Below, one piece after another: positions 17,118-25,602 of a DNA stretch of 64,000 bases. A program made the translations under genes and the position numbers. Each line of letters starts with the position of its first letter. Within the stretch, counting starts at the first letter, position 1. The stretch spans positions 8,122,001 to 8,186,000 of the forward strand of contig NZ_CP114413.1 in assembly GCF_027270315.1 (NCBI RefSeq), written 5' to 3'. The stretch is from Streptomyces cinnabarinus (lineage in GTDB: Bacteria; Actinomycetota; Actinomycetes; Streptomycetales; Streptomycetaceae). A model generated the notes under the pieces. The model ran no database searches and was not told the origin of the DNA. It saw only the letters and a list, made by a program, of their open reading frames with translations.

Positions 17118-18068
17118 TCACTCGCCCAGCAGCACCAGCTTCCCGGTGGTCCGGCCGAGATCGCCGATCCGGTGCGCCTCGGCGGCCTCGGCCAGCGGGA
17201 AGGTCCCGGCGATCGTGGCGCGCAGCGCGCCCTTGTCGACCAGGCCGGCGATGGCCTTCATCCCGGAGTGCGAGGCGTCGACCAGCATCCGCACCGCCCG
17301 CACGCCGAGCCGCTCCGCCTCCTCGTACAGCTCCGCCGAGCCCACCGGCAGGATCGACACCAGCAGCCCGCCCCGCCGCAGCACCCGCAGCGAGCGCAGG
17401 CTGTAGTCGTCGCCGATCGTGTCCAGGACGACATCGACGTCCCGCACGGCCCCGGCGAAGTCGGTCGACCGGTAGTCGATCAGCTCGTCCGCGCCCAGCT
17501 TCCGCAGGACGTCGTGCTTGCCCTCGCTCGCCGTGCCGATCACATGGGCGCCGCGCGCCTTGGCGATCTGCACGGCCACATGCCCGACCCCGCCGGCCGC
17601 CGCGTGGATCAGCACCCGCTGCCCCGGCTGGAGGTCGGCCGTCTCGACCAGCGCCTGCCACGCGGTGAGCGAGACCAGCGGCAGCGCCCCCGCCTGGGTG
17701 TGGTCGATCACGGCGGGCTTCAGGGCGAAGGCGCGCGCCGGGCCGGTGACGTACTCGGCGTGCGAGCCATGACCGAACGGGTAGGGCAGCATGCCGAAGA
17801 CCTCGTCGCCCGGCCGGAAGCGGGCGACGCCGATGCCGACCGCCTCCACCACGCCGGAGACGTCCCAACCGAGGACGAACGGCGGCTGCCCGAGGAAACC
17901 GCCGAGGGTCCGGTGCTTCCAGTCGGTCGGGTTCACCCCGGCCGCCCTCACCCGGACCAGGATCTCGTTGGGGCGCGGCGCGGGCCGCTCCAGCTCCACT
18001 ACCTTCAGGACCTCGGGGCCGCCGAGGACGTCCTGGCTGATGGCTCGCATCGTGTTCACAGTGCTCAT
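17118..18068 (-). CDS. NADP-dependent zinc-independent alcohol dehydrogenase / quinone oxidoreductase (MDR)
   Basis: 316 residues, full length. The GroES-like domain contains AAGVNPTDWKHRTLGG and LGWDVSGVVEAVG; the Rossmann domain contains LIHAAAGGVGHVAVQIAKARG with the AxxGGVGxxA nucleotide motif. Zinc ligands of classical ADH are absent, as in quinone oxidoreductase-type MDR proteins that reduce quinones or enones with NADPH. It is divergent (71 bp) from the GlxA-family regulator, which is the usual arrangement for a regulator and its target. Confidence 0.9.
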   Translation of the reverse strand: MSTVNTMRAISQDVLGGPEVLKVVELERPAPRPNEILVRVRAAGVNPTDWKHRTLGGFLGQPPFVLGWDVSGVVEAVGIGVARFRPGDEVFGMLPYPFGHGSHAEYVTGPARAFALKPAVIDHTQAGALPLVSLTAWQALVETADLQPGQRVLIHAAAGGVGHVAVQIAKARGAHVIGTASEGKHDVLRKLGADELIDYRSTDFAGAVRDVDVVLDTIGDDYSLRSLRVLRRGGLLVSILPVGSAELYEEAERLGVRAVRMLVDASHSGMKAIAGLVDKGALRATIAGTFPLAEAAEAHRIGDLGRTTGKLVLLGE

Positions 18069-18139
18069 GGTCGACCAGCCTGCCCGGGAGACGCACTCCG
18101 GGAAATGGCACGATTGCCAAGCTTCGATAGGATCGTGCC

Positions 18140-19087
18140 ATGCACAAGGAACGCGTGGTCGTCCTGGCCCTCGATGGCGTCTACCCCTTCGAGCTGGGCA
18201 TGCCCGCCCGCATCCTCGGCGGATCCGGCCGATACGAGGTGCTGACCTGCACCGTCGACGGGCGGCCGGTGCGCACCAACGCCGACTTCACCGTCGGCGT
18301 GGAGCACGGCGCCGAGGTGCTGGCCACCGCCGACATCGTGGTCGTCGCGGCGATCGACCCCACGCACATCACCCAGCGGCTCCCGGACGAGGTCACCGCC
18401 GCCCTCGCGCTGATCCGCCCCGAGGCCCGCATCGTCTCCATCTGCACCGGTGCCTTCGTCCTCGCCGCGGCCGGACTCCTCGACGGCCACAAGGCCACCA
18501 CCCACTGGCATCTGGCCGAGTACTTCCGGCGCGCCTACCCGCACATCGACCTCGACCCCGATGTGCTCTTCGTCGAGGACGGCCGCATCCTCACCTCCGC
18601 CGGCGCCGCCTCCGGCATCGATGTCTGTTTGCACCTGGTGCGCAAGGACCACGGCAGTGAACTGGCCAACCTCGTCGCCCGCAGCTGCGTCGTCCCGCCG
18701 TTCCGCGAGGGCGGCCAGGCCCAGTACATCCAGCAGCCCGTTCCCGAGCCGGGCGCGACCAGTACGGCCGCCACGCGCGCCTGGGCCCTGGAACGCCTCG
18801 GCGAACCGCTGACCCTGGGTGATCTCGCCACCCACGCCCGGATGAGCCTGCGCACCTTCGCCCGCCGCTTCAACGACGAGGTGGGCCTCAGCCCCGGCCG
18901 CTGGCTGATCCAGCAGCGCGTCGACCGGGCCCGCCATCTGCTGGAGGCCAGCGACCTCTCGGTGGACCGCATCGCGGGCCAGGTCGGCTTCGCCACCGGC
19001 GCCTCCCTGCGCCAGCACCTGCACGCGGCGATCGGCGTCTCCCCGCAGGCCTACCGCCGCACTTTCCAGGAGTCCCACCGCGCCTGA
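18140..19087 (+). CDS. GlxA family transcriptional regulator (DJ-1/PfpI + AraC HTH)
   Basis: 315 residues. Residues ~5-180 are a DJ-1/PfpI-like domain (VVVLALDGVYPFELGMPARI, IVSICTGAFVLAAAGLLDG with the nucleophile-elbow cysteine, TSAGAASGIDVCLHLV). Residues ~215-315 are the AraC double helix-turn-helix (LGDLATHARMSLRTFARRF, VDRIAGQVGFATGASLRQHL, VSPQAYRRTF). Members sense small metabolites and activate or repress nearby genes. The divergent NADP-dependent oxidoreductase is the likely target. Confidence 0.92.
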   Translation: MHKERVVVLALDGVYPFELGMPARILGGSGRYEVLTCTVDGRPVRTNADFTVGVEHGAEVLATADIVVVAAIDPTHITQRLPDEVTAALALIRPEARIVSICTGAFVLAAAGLLDGHKATTHWHLAEYFRRAYPHIDLDPDVLFVEDGRILTSAGAASGIDVCLHLVRKDHGSELANLVARSCVVPPFREGGQAQYIQQPVPEPGATSTAATRAWALERLGEPLTLGDLATHARMSLRTFARRFNDEVGLSPGRWLIQQRVDRARHLLEASDLSVDRIAGQVGFATGASLRQHLHAAIGVSPQAYRRTFQESHRA

Positions 19088-19148
19088 ACGTTCTCCACCA
19101 CCGCCGCGTCGGAGGAGCGGAGAACCGAACGGCGGACAAGGGGTGGGG

Positions 19149-20003
19149 ATGCGCGCGAAGCTGATGACGGTGGCGTTCGTGGTGGCCGTGACCGCGGTGG
19201 GCTGCGGCGCCGACGGGGAGGGCGTGGTCGTCGAGGGCGCGGCCCCGGCCGCGCCGTACAGCGGGCCCCTGCAGGTGCCCGTCAAGAACCTCGACGAGGA
19301 CAGCCCACGGGCGACCCGGATCGAGTCCGGCGCCGCGGGCCGCGCCCTGGAGTGCGACGGGGAGATCTACTCGGGCGGCGGCAGCGACCGGTGGAGCGAG
19401 GGCGACGGGGGCGCCACTCCGGCGGAGGGCCTTGAGGCGTACTTCGAGATCGAGCAGCCCGACGTGCCGCGCACCGGCTACCGCGAGGAGCGCCGGGAGG
19501 GCGAGCGGGTGCTGTACTCCCTCGACGTGCAAGGCCGGACCAAGGTCGCGGTGATCGTCGCCAAGGACGGCGAGGGCCGCCCCGGCTGGGGACCGGAGAC
19601 CAGCGCCTCCTGCGACCCGGCCGAACTCCCCGAGAGCTTCACCGACACCCAGTGGTACGAGATCTGGACCGACCGGGACGGGCGCCGGGTGCCGATCACG
19701 ACGGTGAACACCAGCGTCGGTCCCGAGCACTGCGACTGGCAGCAGGCCCACTTCCTGTCGACGGGCCAGGGCAAGGACGGCCGGCTCTACGTCCGTGACC
19801 CGGCCGGAGTGCTCCCGCCGGACGCGCTCAGCTCCCCCTACGACGGCGACGTCCGCCTGCCCGCGGACGCCCGGGACACCGGATACCGCTACGAGGACCA
19901 GGAGTTGTGGCTGACGGACGACGACCCGGCCAAGGCGTACATCCGCACCCCGGACGGCGTGGAGGCCTGGCCGGAGGTGAACGACGGCTTCGGCTGCGCC
20001 TAG
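19149..20003 (+). CDS. Secreted lipoprotein of unknown function
   Basis: 284 residues. The signal peptide MRAKLMTVAFVVAVTAVGC ends in a lipobox (AVGC), so the mature protein should be lipid-anchored at residue C19. The rest is acidic, rich in Asp, Glu and Gly, with two likely disulfide cysteines (SASCDPAEL, EHCDWQQ) and a final GFGC. No family is recognised; similar Streptomyces lipoproteins are annotated as hypothetical. The ATG at 19149 is preferred over a GTG at 19143. The gene follows the GlxA regulator by 61 bp and converges on the TetR gene. Confidence 0.75.
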   Translation: MRAKLMTVAFVVAVTAVGCGADGEGVVVEGAAPAAPYSGPLQVPVKNLDEDSPRATRIESGAAGRALECDGEIYSGGGSDRWSEGDGGATPAEGLEAYFEIEQPDVPRTGYREERREGERVLYSLDVQGRTKVAVIVAKDGEGRPGWGPETSASCDPAELPESFTDTQWYEIWTDRDGRRVPITTVNTSVGPEHCDWQQAHFLSTGQGKDGRLYVRDPAGVLPPDALSSPYDGDVRLPADARDTGYRYEDQELWLTDDDPAKAYIRTPDGVEAWPEVNDGFGCA

Positions 20004-20004
20004 T

Positions 20005-20583
20005 TCACCGGCTCCGGTGCAGGGCGATCAGCAACTGCCAGACCTGGTCGGCCACTTGTCCGGGGGTGGCCTCGATGAGGCCGTGCAGCCAGTCGGCCAG
20101 GACTCCGGCGAAGGTGGCGGCGACGGCGGACGCGACGAGGGGGGCGTCCGCCGCGCCGGCCAGTTCCCGTTCACGCAGGCTGTACGCCCTGAGGTCACGG
20201 TGCAGGACCCGGCCGAGCGGGCCGCCGCCGCCCGGGGCGAGCAGCGCCGTGTACAGCGCGGAGTGCGGGGCGAGCGAGCCGAAGAACGCCACCAGCGCGG
20301 GCGGGGCGTGCACCGGGTCGGGGCGGCCCCGCCAGGCGTGCAGCGCCTCCACGGCCTCGCGCACCACATCCGCACAGGCGTCGACGGCCAGTGCCTCCAG
20401 GCCGTCGTAGTGCAGATAGAAGGTGGCCCGGCCGACCCCGGCCCGGCGGACCACCGCGGCCACCGAGACCCGGGACAGCGGGCGTTCGGCGCATTCGTCG
20501 AGCAGGGCCCGGCGCAGCCGTTCCCGGGTGCGCGCGGTCCGCGGGTCCTCCGGAGCCGAACCGCTCGGCGCCGCCCGGCTCAC
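20005..20583 (-). CDS. TetR family transcriptional regulator, coupled to DUF1304 gene
   Basis: 192 residues. The GTG at 20583 overlaps the TGA of the DUF1304 gene (GTGA), so translation is coupled. The HTH domain is ERLRRALLDECAERPLSRVSVAAVVRRAGVGRATFYLHYDGLEAL (shown across residues ~20-65), a TetR type with an FYLHY recognition helix end. The C-terminal part is a TetR_C-like bundle. It probably represses its own two-gene operon by binding the twin TGGACA-N2-TGTCCA palindromes upstream of DUF1304, an inference from the dyads and the gene order. Confidence 0.88.
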   Translation of the reverse strand: MSRAAPSGSAPEDPRTARTRERLRRALLDECAERPLSRVSVAAVVRRAGVGRATFYLHYDGLEALAVDACADVVREAVEALHAWRGRPDPVHAPPALVAFFGSLAPHSALYTALLAPGGGGPLGRVLHRDLRAYSLRERELAGAADAPLVASAVAATFAGVLADWLHGLIEATPGQVADQVWQLLIALHRSR

Positions 20584-20942
20584 CGGGCGACCAGGACGGC
20601 GGCCAGGGCGAGCGCGCCGGGCAGCGCCTGTGCCAGCAGGATCCGGGGGTTCGCGGTGACCGCGCCGAACACACCCGCGACCACCACACAGACCAGGAAG
20701 AAGACCTGGACGCGGTAGCCCGTGGGGTCGGCCGCGATCAGTCCCCAGACCAGACCGGCGGCCAGGAAGCCGTTGTACAGGCCTTGGTTCGCGGCCATCG
20801 GGGCGGTGGTCCGGGCCAGTTGTGGATCGAAACCGTGGAGTGAACGCCCGGGCTTCTTCTGCCACAGGAACATCTCCATCACCAGGATGTAGCAGTGCAG
20901 CACCGCCACCAGCCCCACCAGCACGTTCGCGACCGTTTCCAC
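20580..20942 (-). CDS. DUF1304 small membrane protein
   Basis: 120 residues with four hydrophobic segments: VANVLVGLVAVLHCYILVME, a middle loop with MAANQGLYNGFLAAGLVWGL (the DUF1304 NQGLYNGFLA signature), then VQVFFLVCVVVAGVFGAVTA and ALALAAVLVA. The loop between helices 1 and 2 has FLWQKKPGRSLHGFD. The family is widespread and uncharacterised; a membrane-stress or efflux-helper role is a guess. GTG start at 20942 with AAGGAGAGGGAG upstream. Confidence 0.88.
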   Translation of the reverse strand: METVANVLVGLVAVLHCYILVMEMFLWQKKPGRSLHGFDPQLARTTAPMAANQGLYNGFLAAGLVWGLIAADPTGYRVQVFFLVCVVVAGVFGAVTANPRILLAQALPGALALAAVLVAR

Positions 20943-20964
20943 GGTTCTCCCTCTCCTTCGTTCC

Positions 20965-21001
20965 TGGACAGATGTCCACTGTACCTGGACACCTGTCCAG
21001 G
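20965..21001. promoter_or_regulatory. Tandem palindromic operator (TGGACA-N2-TGTCCA twice)
   Basis: TGGACAGATGTCCA (20965-20978) and CCTGGACACCTGTCCAGG (20984-21001) are two perfect dyads with the same core TGGACA-N2-TGTCCA, centres 21 bp (two helical turns) apart, 23-59 bp upstream of the DUF1304 start. The spacing and symmetry fit two dimers of the co-transcribed TetR protein on one face of the helix. Confidence 0.8.
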
Positions 21002-21211
21002 TTCCGATTCGGACCGATTCCTGGCGGAGAGTGACGGAACCCTCACCTCCGTGGACCGGGCGTGGTTGATCCTTTTGCCCTCGAACCCGATAAGCTCCCT
21101 CACGGCGCTGCGAGTTGGCCCGGTCAGTACCGGTGCCCTCGCGGTGCGTACTCATGAGTGCGGTCCCCTTGCACACCCCCCTGTTCGATCGCTTTGGTTC
21201 GAAGGATGCAG

Positions 21212-22948
21212 ATGGAACTCGCCACTCCGCCCCCGGCGGCGCGGCCCCCCGTCGCCTGGTACAGCTGGTGGCTGATGCCGCTGGCCTTAGGAGGCGGGAC
21301 GGTAGCCGCGACATTCATGAGCTCCGAGCGAATATCCACCGCTGTCGCCGGCGCCGCGGCCACCGCGGCCGGCACCGTGTGCGTACGGCTCCTGCTGCGC
21401 ACCCGGACACAACTCGGCCGCGCCGAGGCCGGGTTCCGCGCCGAGCAGGCCGCGCACACGCAGCAGTGGCAGCAGCATGTCGCGGGCCTGGAGCGGAAGT
21501 TCGCGGCCGAGCGGGTCGCCCAGGAAGGCGAGCGCGCCGCAGTGGAGAGCCGCCTCGCCGAGCAGGCCGGCGGCTACGAGGCCCAACTCGCCGAGCAGGC
21601 ACGGGCGTTCGAGGAGCGGCTGGCCGGGCAGGCTCAGTCCTACGAGGCTCAGCTCGCCGACCAGGCGGGGATCTTCAAGGAACAGCTGACCCACCAGCAC
21701 GACGCGGTCGCCCGGCTCGCCGGGGAGCAGCTGCCCGACGCGCTGGAGCGGCTGCGCGCCGGTGACGCCGTCGACGACCTGCTGCCGGCCGTCAACCGGA
21801 GCGCCAAGGTCAGCGACGAGCTCCAGGCCGAGCTCCGCAAGGTGCTCAGGACCTCCCTGATGGGTCTGGAGACGGAGTTCAACCGCTCGACCTCCGCCGA
21901 GCAGGCCGTGATCAGTATCGGCAACCGCATCCATGTCCTGACCAGCAAGCTCCGTGGCCGGCTGCACGAGATGCAGGGCGAGCACGGACGGCTGCCGTCG
22001 GTGGCCCGCGGCCTGATGGAGCTGGACCAGGCGATCGGCCCGGCCGACTGTCTCGCCGCCAGCGTCGGCGTGCTCGGCGGCTCGGACCGGCCCGGCCGCC
22101 AGTGGCAGGAGCCGCAGCGGCTGCTCAGCGTGGTCCGCGGCGGCATCGGCCGGATCAAGGACTTCCACCGGGTCGAGGTGCGTCATCTGCCCGAACTGGG
22201 CGTCGACGGCGGCCTGGTGGACCACCTCACGCTGATCTTCGCCCACCTCCTGGACAACGCGGCCCGCTACTCGCCGCCGACCGAGCCGGTGGTCGTCTCC
22301 GGCAAGGAGGTGCCCAACGGCGTCGGCATCGAGATCCAGGACTCGGGCAAGGGCCTGAGCGAGGAGAAGAAGCGCGAGGCCGAGCACGCGCTCGCCGGTA
22401 CCTCGCCCGGCGCCGGACTCGGCGGCGTCTCGGAGGACGCCAGCATCGGGCTGCGGGTCGTCGGCTCGCTGGCCCGCCGCTACGGCATCCGCGTCACCTA
22501 CGCGGACTCGCCGTGGCTCGGTACCTCGGTGGTCATCGTCGTCCCGCACAAGTACTTCAGCCCGGTGCCCGCGTCCACCGCGGCCACCGCTCCGGCCGCC
22601 CCGGCGGCCGCGACCGCGACCGCGACGGAGCCCGCGTCCCGTACCGCCGTCGCCATCGCGCCGGCCGAGACGCTCGTGGGCGACGACGGCGAGACGACGC
22701 CCGGAGGACTGCCCCGGCGCCGCAGCAAGAGAGGCGAGGCGGCCCGCCACGAGCCGGTCGAACGCACCGAACGCAGCGAGGGGACCGCGGTCGCGGCCGT
22801 CCCGCCGGACGCGTCCTTCGCCGGTCTGGCCGCCTTCGCCACGGCGGGCCGGGAGCCCGGCGAGGGCGAGGGCGCCGACGGCGACGACGCCACCGCCGGA
22901 CGCGAGTCCACCGAGCACCACACCGAAGAGAGCGACAAGTCCGCATGA
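21212..22948 (+). CDS. cvnA: Conservon sensor kinase-like protein CvnA
   Basis: 578 residues. Two N-terminal hydrophobic segments (WYSWWLMPLALGGGTVAATF, ISTAVAGAAATAAGTVCVRL) are followed by a coiled coil (~70-190) built of AEQAxxYEAQL-type repeats, a helical linker, and an HATPase domain (~330-450) with N-box LLDNAARYSPP and G-boxes EIQDSGKGLS and GLRVVGSLARRYG. A Pro/Ala-rich tail ends the protein. No phospho-acceptor H-box is evident, as in conservon kinases, which act with CvnB-D as a GPCR-like complex. Start at 21212 (AAGGA upstream). Codon 26 is TTA, so translation should need the bldA tRNA. ATGA overlap with cvnB. Confidence 0.93.
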   Translation: MELATPPPAARPPVAWYSWWLMPLALGGGTVAATFMSSERISTAVAGAAATAAGTVCVRLLLRTRTQLGRAEAGFRAEQAAHTQQWQQHVAGLERKFAAERVAQEGERAAVESRLAEQAGGYEAQLAEQARAFEERLAGQAQSYEAQLADQAGIFKEQLTHQHDAVARLAGEQLPDALERLRAGDAVDDLLPAVNRSAKVSDELQAELRKVLRTSLMGLETEFNRSTSAEQAVISIGNRIHVLTSKLRGRLHEMQGEHGRLPSVARGLMELDQAIGPADCLAASVGVLGGSDRPGRQWQEPQRLLSVVRGGIGRIKDFHRVEVRHLPELGVDGGLVDHLTLIFAHLLDNAARYSPPTEPVVVSGKEVPNGVGIEIQDSGKGLSEEKKREAEHALAGTSPGAGLGGVSEDASIGLRVVGSLARRYGIRVTYADSPWLGTSVVIVVPHKYFSPVPASTAATAPAAPAAATATATEPASRTAVAIAPAETLVGDDGETTPGGLPRRRSKRGEAARHEPVERTERSEGTAVAAVPPDASFAGLAAFATAGREPGEGEGADGDDATAGRESTEHHTEESDKSA

Positions 22949-23355
22949 CGCAGCAGGGAACCGACGTGAGCTGGGCGCTCCGCGATCTGGTGGAGTCCAT
23001 CCCGGAGATCCGCTTCGCCCTGGTGGCCTCCAGCGACGGCAAGGCCATCACCTCCTACGGCGCCGAAGACCCCGACGACGTGGACCGCTTCGCCGCCGTG
23101 GTGGCCGGTCTGCAGGCGCTGGCCCAGCCGGTCGCCGAACAGTTCCCCAAGTACGCGGGACAGTTGCGGCTGGCGATGATCGAGGTCGACGGCGGTCACC
23201 TGTTCGTCGTACGGGCGGGCGTCGAGACCTATCTCGGCGTCCTCGCCCGCGAGGGCCTGGACCAGGGGCTGCTCGGACATCAGATGAGGGATCTGGCGCG
23301 GAGAATGGGCGAATTGCTCGGCACCACCCCGCGCCTGGAGGAGCACTCTGGATGA
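22945..23355 (+). CDS. cvnB: Roadblock/LC7 domain protein CvnB
   Basis: 136 residues. Roadblock/LC7 fold: LRDLVESIPEIRFALVASSDGKAITSYG (split here: VESIPEIRFALVASSDG, GKAITSYG) and a mid-protein DRFAAVVAGLQALAQPVAEQ helix. In conservons this protein, like MglB-type partners, works as the GTPase-activating or scaffolding partner of CvnD. Overlaps cvnA and cvnC by ATGA, so the four genes are translationally coupled. Confidence 0.93.
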   Translation: MTQQGTDVSWALRDLVESIPEIRFALVASSDGKAITSYGAEDPDDVDRFAAVVAGLQALAQPVAEQFPKYAGQLRLAMIEVDGGHLFVVRAGVETYLGVLAREGLDQGLLGHQMRDLARRMGELLGTTPRLEEHSG

Positions 23356-23723
23356 GTGCTCCCCGCCGGCCCACGGACCCGTCCGGTCTCGAGCGCTACT
23401 ACGTCCTCACCAAGGGGCGCAGCGGACCGGGCGGTTCGGCGTCCAGCCTTGACGTGGCGACCCTCATCGTCACCCGCGTGGCCCCCGTACCGGGCCTGCA
23501 GCACGAGCACGAGGACATCCTCCGGCGCTGCCGCGATCCGCTGTCGGTGGCCGAACTCGGCGCCCACCTCGGACTGCCCTTCAACATTCTCGCGGTGCTG
23601 CTGACGGACCTGCTGGAGGCAGGCCGCGTCGAAGCCCGTGACCCCATCCCGGCGCACGGCGCCGGCCGCGGGCCCGACCTCGCGCTCCTTGAGGAGGTAC
23701 TCAGTGGACTTCAAAGGCTTTGA
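23352..23723 (+). CDS. cvnC: DUF742 protein CvnC
   Basis: 123 residues. DUF742 shows as ERYYVLTKGRSGPGG, DVATLIVTR and a winged-helix-like C-terminus: HEDILRRCRDPLSVAELGAH, LPFNILAVLLTDLLEAGRVE. It is the third conservon component and probably a complex adaptor rather than a DNA-binding regulator. Its last 20 bp overlap the start of cvnD. Confidence 0.92.
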   Translation: MSAPRRPTDPSGLERYYVLTKGRSGPGGSASSLDVATLIVTRVAPVPGLQHEHEDILRRCRDPLSVAELGAHLGLPFNILAVLLTDLLEAGRVEARDPIPAHGAGRGPDLALLEEVLSGLQRL

Positions 23724-24309
23724 CCACCCCGGCGGGCCGGACGGCGGCGGCACCCGCTCGGTGAAGGTGATGATCGCCGGCGGGTTCGGCACCGGGAAGA
23801 CCACCATGGTCCGCTCGGTGAGCGACATCAAGCCGCTCACCACGGAGGAGACCCTCACCCAGGCGAGCGTCGAGTCCGATCACCTCATCGGGGTCGCGGA
23901 CAAGACGGAGACCACCGTCAGCCTCGACTTCGGCAAGATCAGCATCAACGACAGCCTGATGCTGTACCTGTTCGGCACCCCGGGCCAGGAACGCTTCTGG
24001 TTCCTGTGGAACGGCCTGTTCAAGGGCGCGCTCGGGGCGGTCGTGCTGGTGGACACCCGGCGGCTCGCCTCCAGCTTCCGGGCGATCGAGGAGATGGAGC
24101 GGCAGGACGTGCCGTTCGTCATCGCCCTCAATGTCTTCCCCGACTCCAAGGACCATCCGGTCGAGGAGATCCGGGACGCCCTTGACATCGCCCCGCACAC
24201 CCCGATCGTGGCCTGCGACGCCCGCGACCGGTCATCCAGCCGTGACGTGCTCATCGCCCTGATCCGTCACTTGCAGGAACGCTCCGCCGTCGCACTGGAG
24301 CCCCGATGA
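23704..24309 (+). CDS. cvnD: Conservon small GTPase CvnD
   Basis: 201 residues from a GTG at 23704 with GAGGAGGTA upstream, inside the end of cvnC. Ras-like G motifs: G1 VMIAGGFGTGKTTMV, G3 LFGTPGQERFWFLW, and a SAS-equivalent VACDARDRSS; the guanine-specifying NKxD is replaced in the ALNVFPDSKDHP region, as usual in this Gtr/Rag-like family. It switches between GTP and GDP forms at the membrane with CvnA-C. ATGA overlap with the P450 gene makes the P450 part of the operon. Confidence 0.93.
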   Translation: MDFKGFDHPGGPDGGGTRSVKVMIAGGFGTGKTTMVRSVSDIKPLTTEETLTQASVESDHLIGVADKTETTVSLDFGKISINDSLMLYLFGTPGQERFWFLWNGLFKGALGAVVLVDTRRLASSFRAIEEMERQDVPFVIALNVFPDSKDHPVEEIRDALDIAPHTPIVACDARDRSSSRDVLIALIRHLQERSAVALEPR

Positions 24310-25553
24310 GCGATCAGAACCTCGACAGTCCCGAGGCCCCCCGCGGCTGCCCGGTCGCGCACGGTTCGGCCGAACCGGTCCGGCTCTACGGGTCCGAGGC
24401 GGCGACCGACCCGCGCGGCATCTACGAGCGGCTGCGCAAGGAGCACGGCGCCGTGGCGCCGGTGCTGCTGGAGGGCGACATCCCCGCCTGGCTGGTACTG
24501 GGCTACCGGGACAGCCGGCGCGTGCTCGACAACCCCCGCCAGTTCGCACGGGACGGGCGGATCTGGCGGGACTGGCGGGAGGGCCGGATCGCGGACACCT
24601 CCCCGCTGATCCCGATGCTCGCCTGGCGCCCCGACTGCGTGTCCCAGGACGGCGAGGCGCACCGCCGGCTGCGCGGAGCCGTCAGCGACGGGCTGCAGTC
24701 CGCCGCCGACCGCGGTATCCGGCGCCACGCCACGCACTTCGCCAACAAGCAGATCGACGCGTTCGCGGACACGGGCCGCGCCGATCTGGTCGCGGACTAC
24801 GCCGACTTACTGCCGATGCTCGTGACGGCCCGCATCCTGGGGCTCGCCGAGGCGGAGGGGCGCCGTCTGGTCGAGTCCTGCGCCCAGGTGATGAAGGGCG
24901 GCGAGGACGCCGTCATGCACGACGGTGTGATCCGGGAGATCTTCGGTGAACTCGTCGAGCGCAGGCGGTCCGAACCCGGCTCCGACCTCGCCACCGGTCT
25001 GCTGGAGCACCACGCGGCGCTTGACCACGACGAGGTCGTGGCCCACCTGCGCGCGGTGCTGATCGCCGCGCATGTCACGACCAGCCTGCTGGCCCGGGTG
25101 CTGGAGCTGGTCCTGACCGACTCCTCCCGGCTGTCCGGGCTGATCAGCGGTCAGCTGAACATCTCGGCGGTGGTGGAGGAGGCCATGTGGAACTCGCCGC
25201 CGCTGGCCGTCCTGCCGGGGCGCTTCGCCGCCAGCGACGTCGAACTGGGCGGGCACCGGATCGAGGAGGGCGACCTGCTCGTCCTCGGTCTCGCCCCGGG
25301 CAATGTCGACCCCGAGATCCGGCCCGACCTGGATGTCTCGGTGCAGGGCAACCAGGCGCATCTGGCGTTCGGTTCGGGCCCGCACGAGTGCCCCGGGCAG
25401 AACATCGGGATGTCCATCATCGAGATCGCGGTGGACGTCCTGCTGCACCGGCTGCCGGGCCTGCGCCTGGCCGTGCCGCCGGAGGAGCTCACCTCGACCG
25501 CGTCCACCTGGATGTCCCCGCTGGACAGCCTGCCGGTCGAGTTCACGGTCTAG
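24306..25553 (+). CDS. CYP157-like cytochrome P450 of the conservon (non-canonical ExxR)
   Basis: 415 residues. The heme loop FGSGPHECPGQNIG is intact. The K-helix reads VEEAMWNSPP: where P450s have ExxR, this has E-x-x-W, the feature known for CYP157 proteins. The I-helix IAAHVTTSLLARVL lacks the acid of the AGxDT motif, so normal oxygen activation is doubtful. CYP157 genes sit at the end of S. coelicolor conservons next to a CYP154 partner; no CYP154 partner exists here. Codon 168 is TTA (24807-24809), the second bldA mark in this operon. Transcription should end at the hairpin at 25562. Confidence 0.9.
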   Translation: MSDQNLDSPEAPRGCPVAHGSAEPVRLYGSEAATDPRGIYERLRKEHGAVAPVLLEGDIPAWLVLGYRDSRRVLDNPRQFARDGRIWRDWREGRIADTSPLIPMLAWRPDCVSQDGEAHRRLRGAVSDGLQSAADRGIRRHATHFANKQIDAFADTGRADLVADYADLLPMLVTARILGLAEAEGRRLVESCAQVMKGGEDAVMHDGVIREIFGELVERRRSEPGSDLATGLLEHHAALDHDEVVAHLRAVLIAAHVTTSLLARVLELVLTDSSRLSGLISGQLNISAVVEEAMWNSPPLAVLPGRFAASDVELGGHRIEEGDLLVLGLAPGNVDPEIRPDLDVSVQGNQAHLAFGSGPHECPGQNIGMSIIEIAVDVLLHRLPGLRLAVPPEELTSTASTWMSPLDSLPVEFTV

Positions 25554-25561
25554 GATCACAG

Positions 25562-25602
25562 ACGCCGCTGCCCGGCCGGGGAATCCGGCCGGGCAGCGGC
25601 GT
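25562..25602. terminator. Strong bidirectional terminator between P450 and DDxxD-protein genes
   Basis: ACGCCGCTGCCCGGCCGG (25562-25579) pairs perfectly with 25585-25602, an 18-bp stem with a 5-nt loop (GGAAT). It lies between two convergent stop codons (25553 and 25603) and can serve both strands. Confidence 0.9.

Noticed and set aside
21190..21215. GGTTCGAAGGATGC resembling a tRNA T-arm
   Set aside because: No acceptor, D or anticodon stems can be built around it; it is the leader of cvnA.
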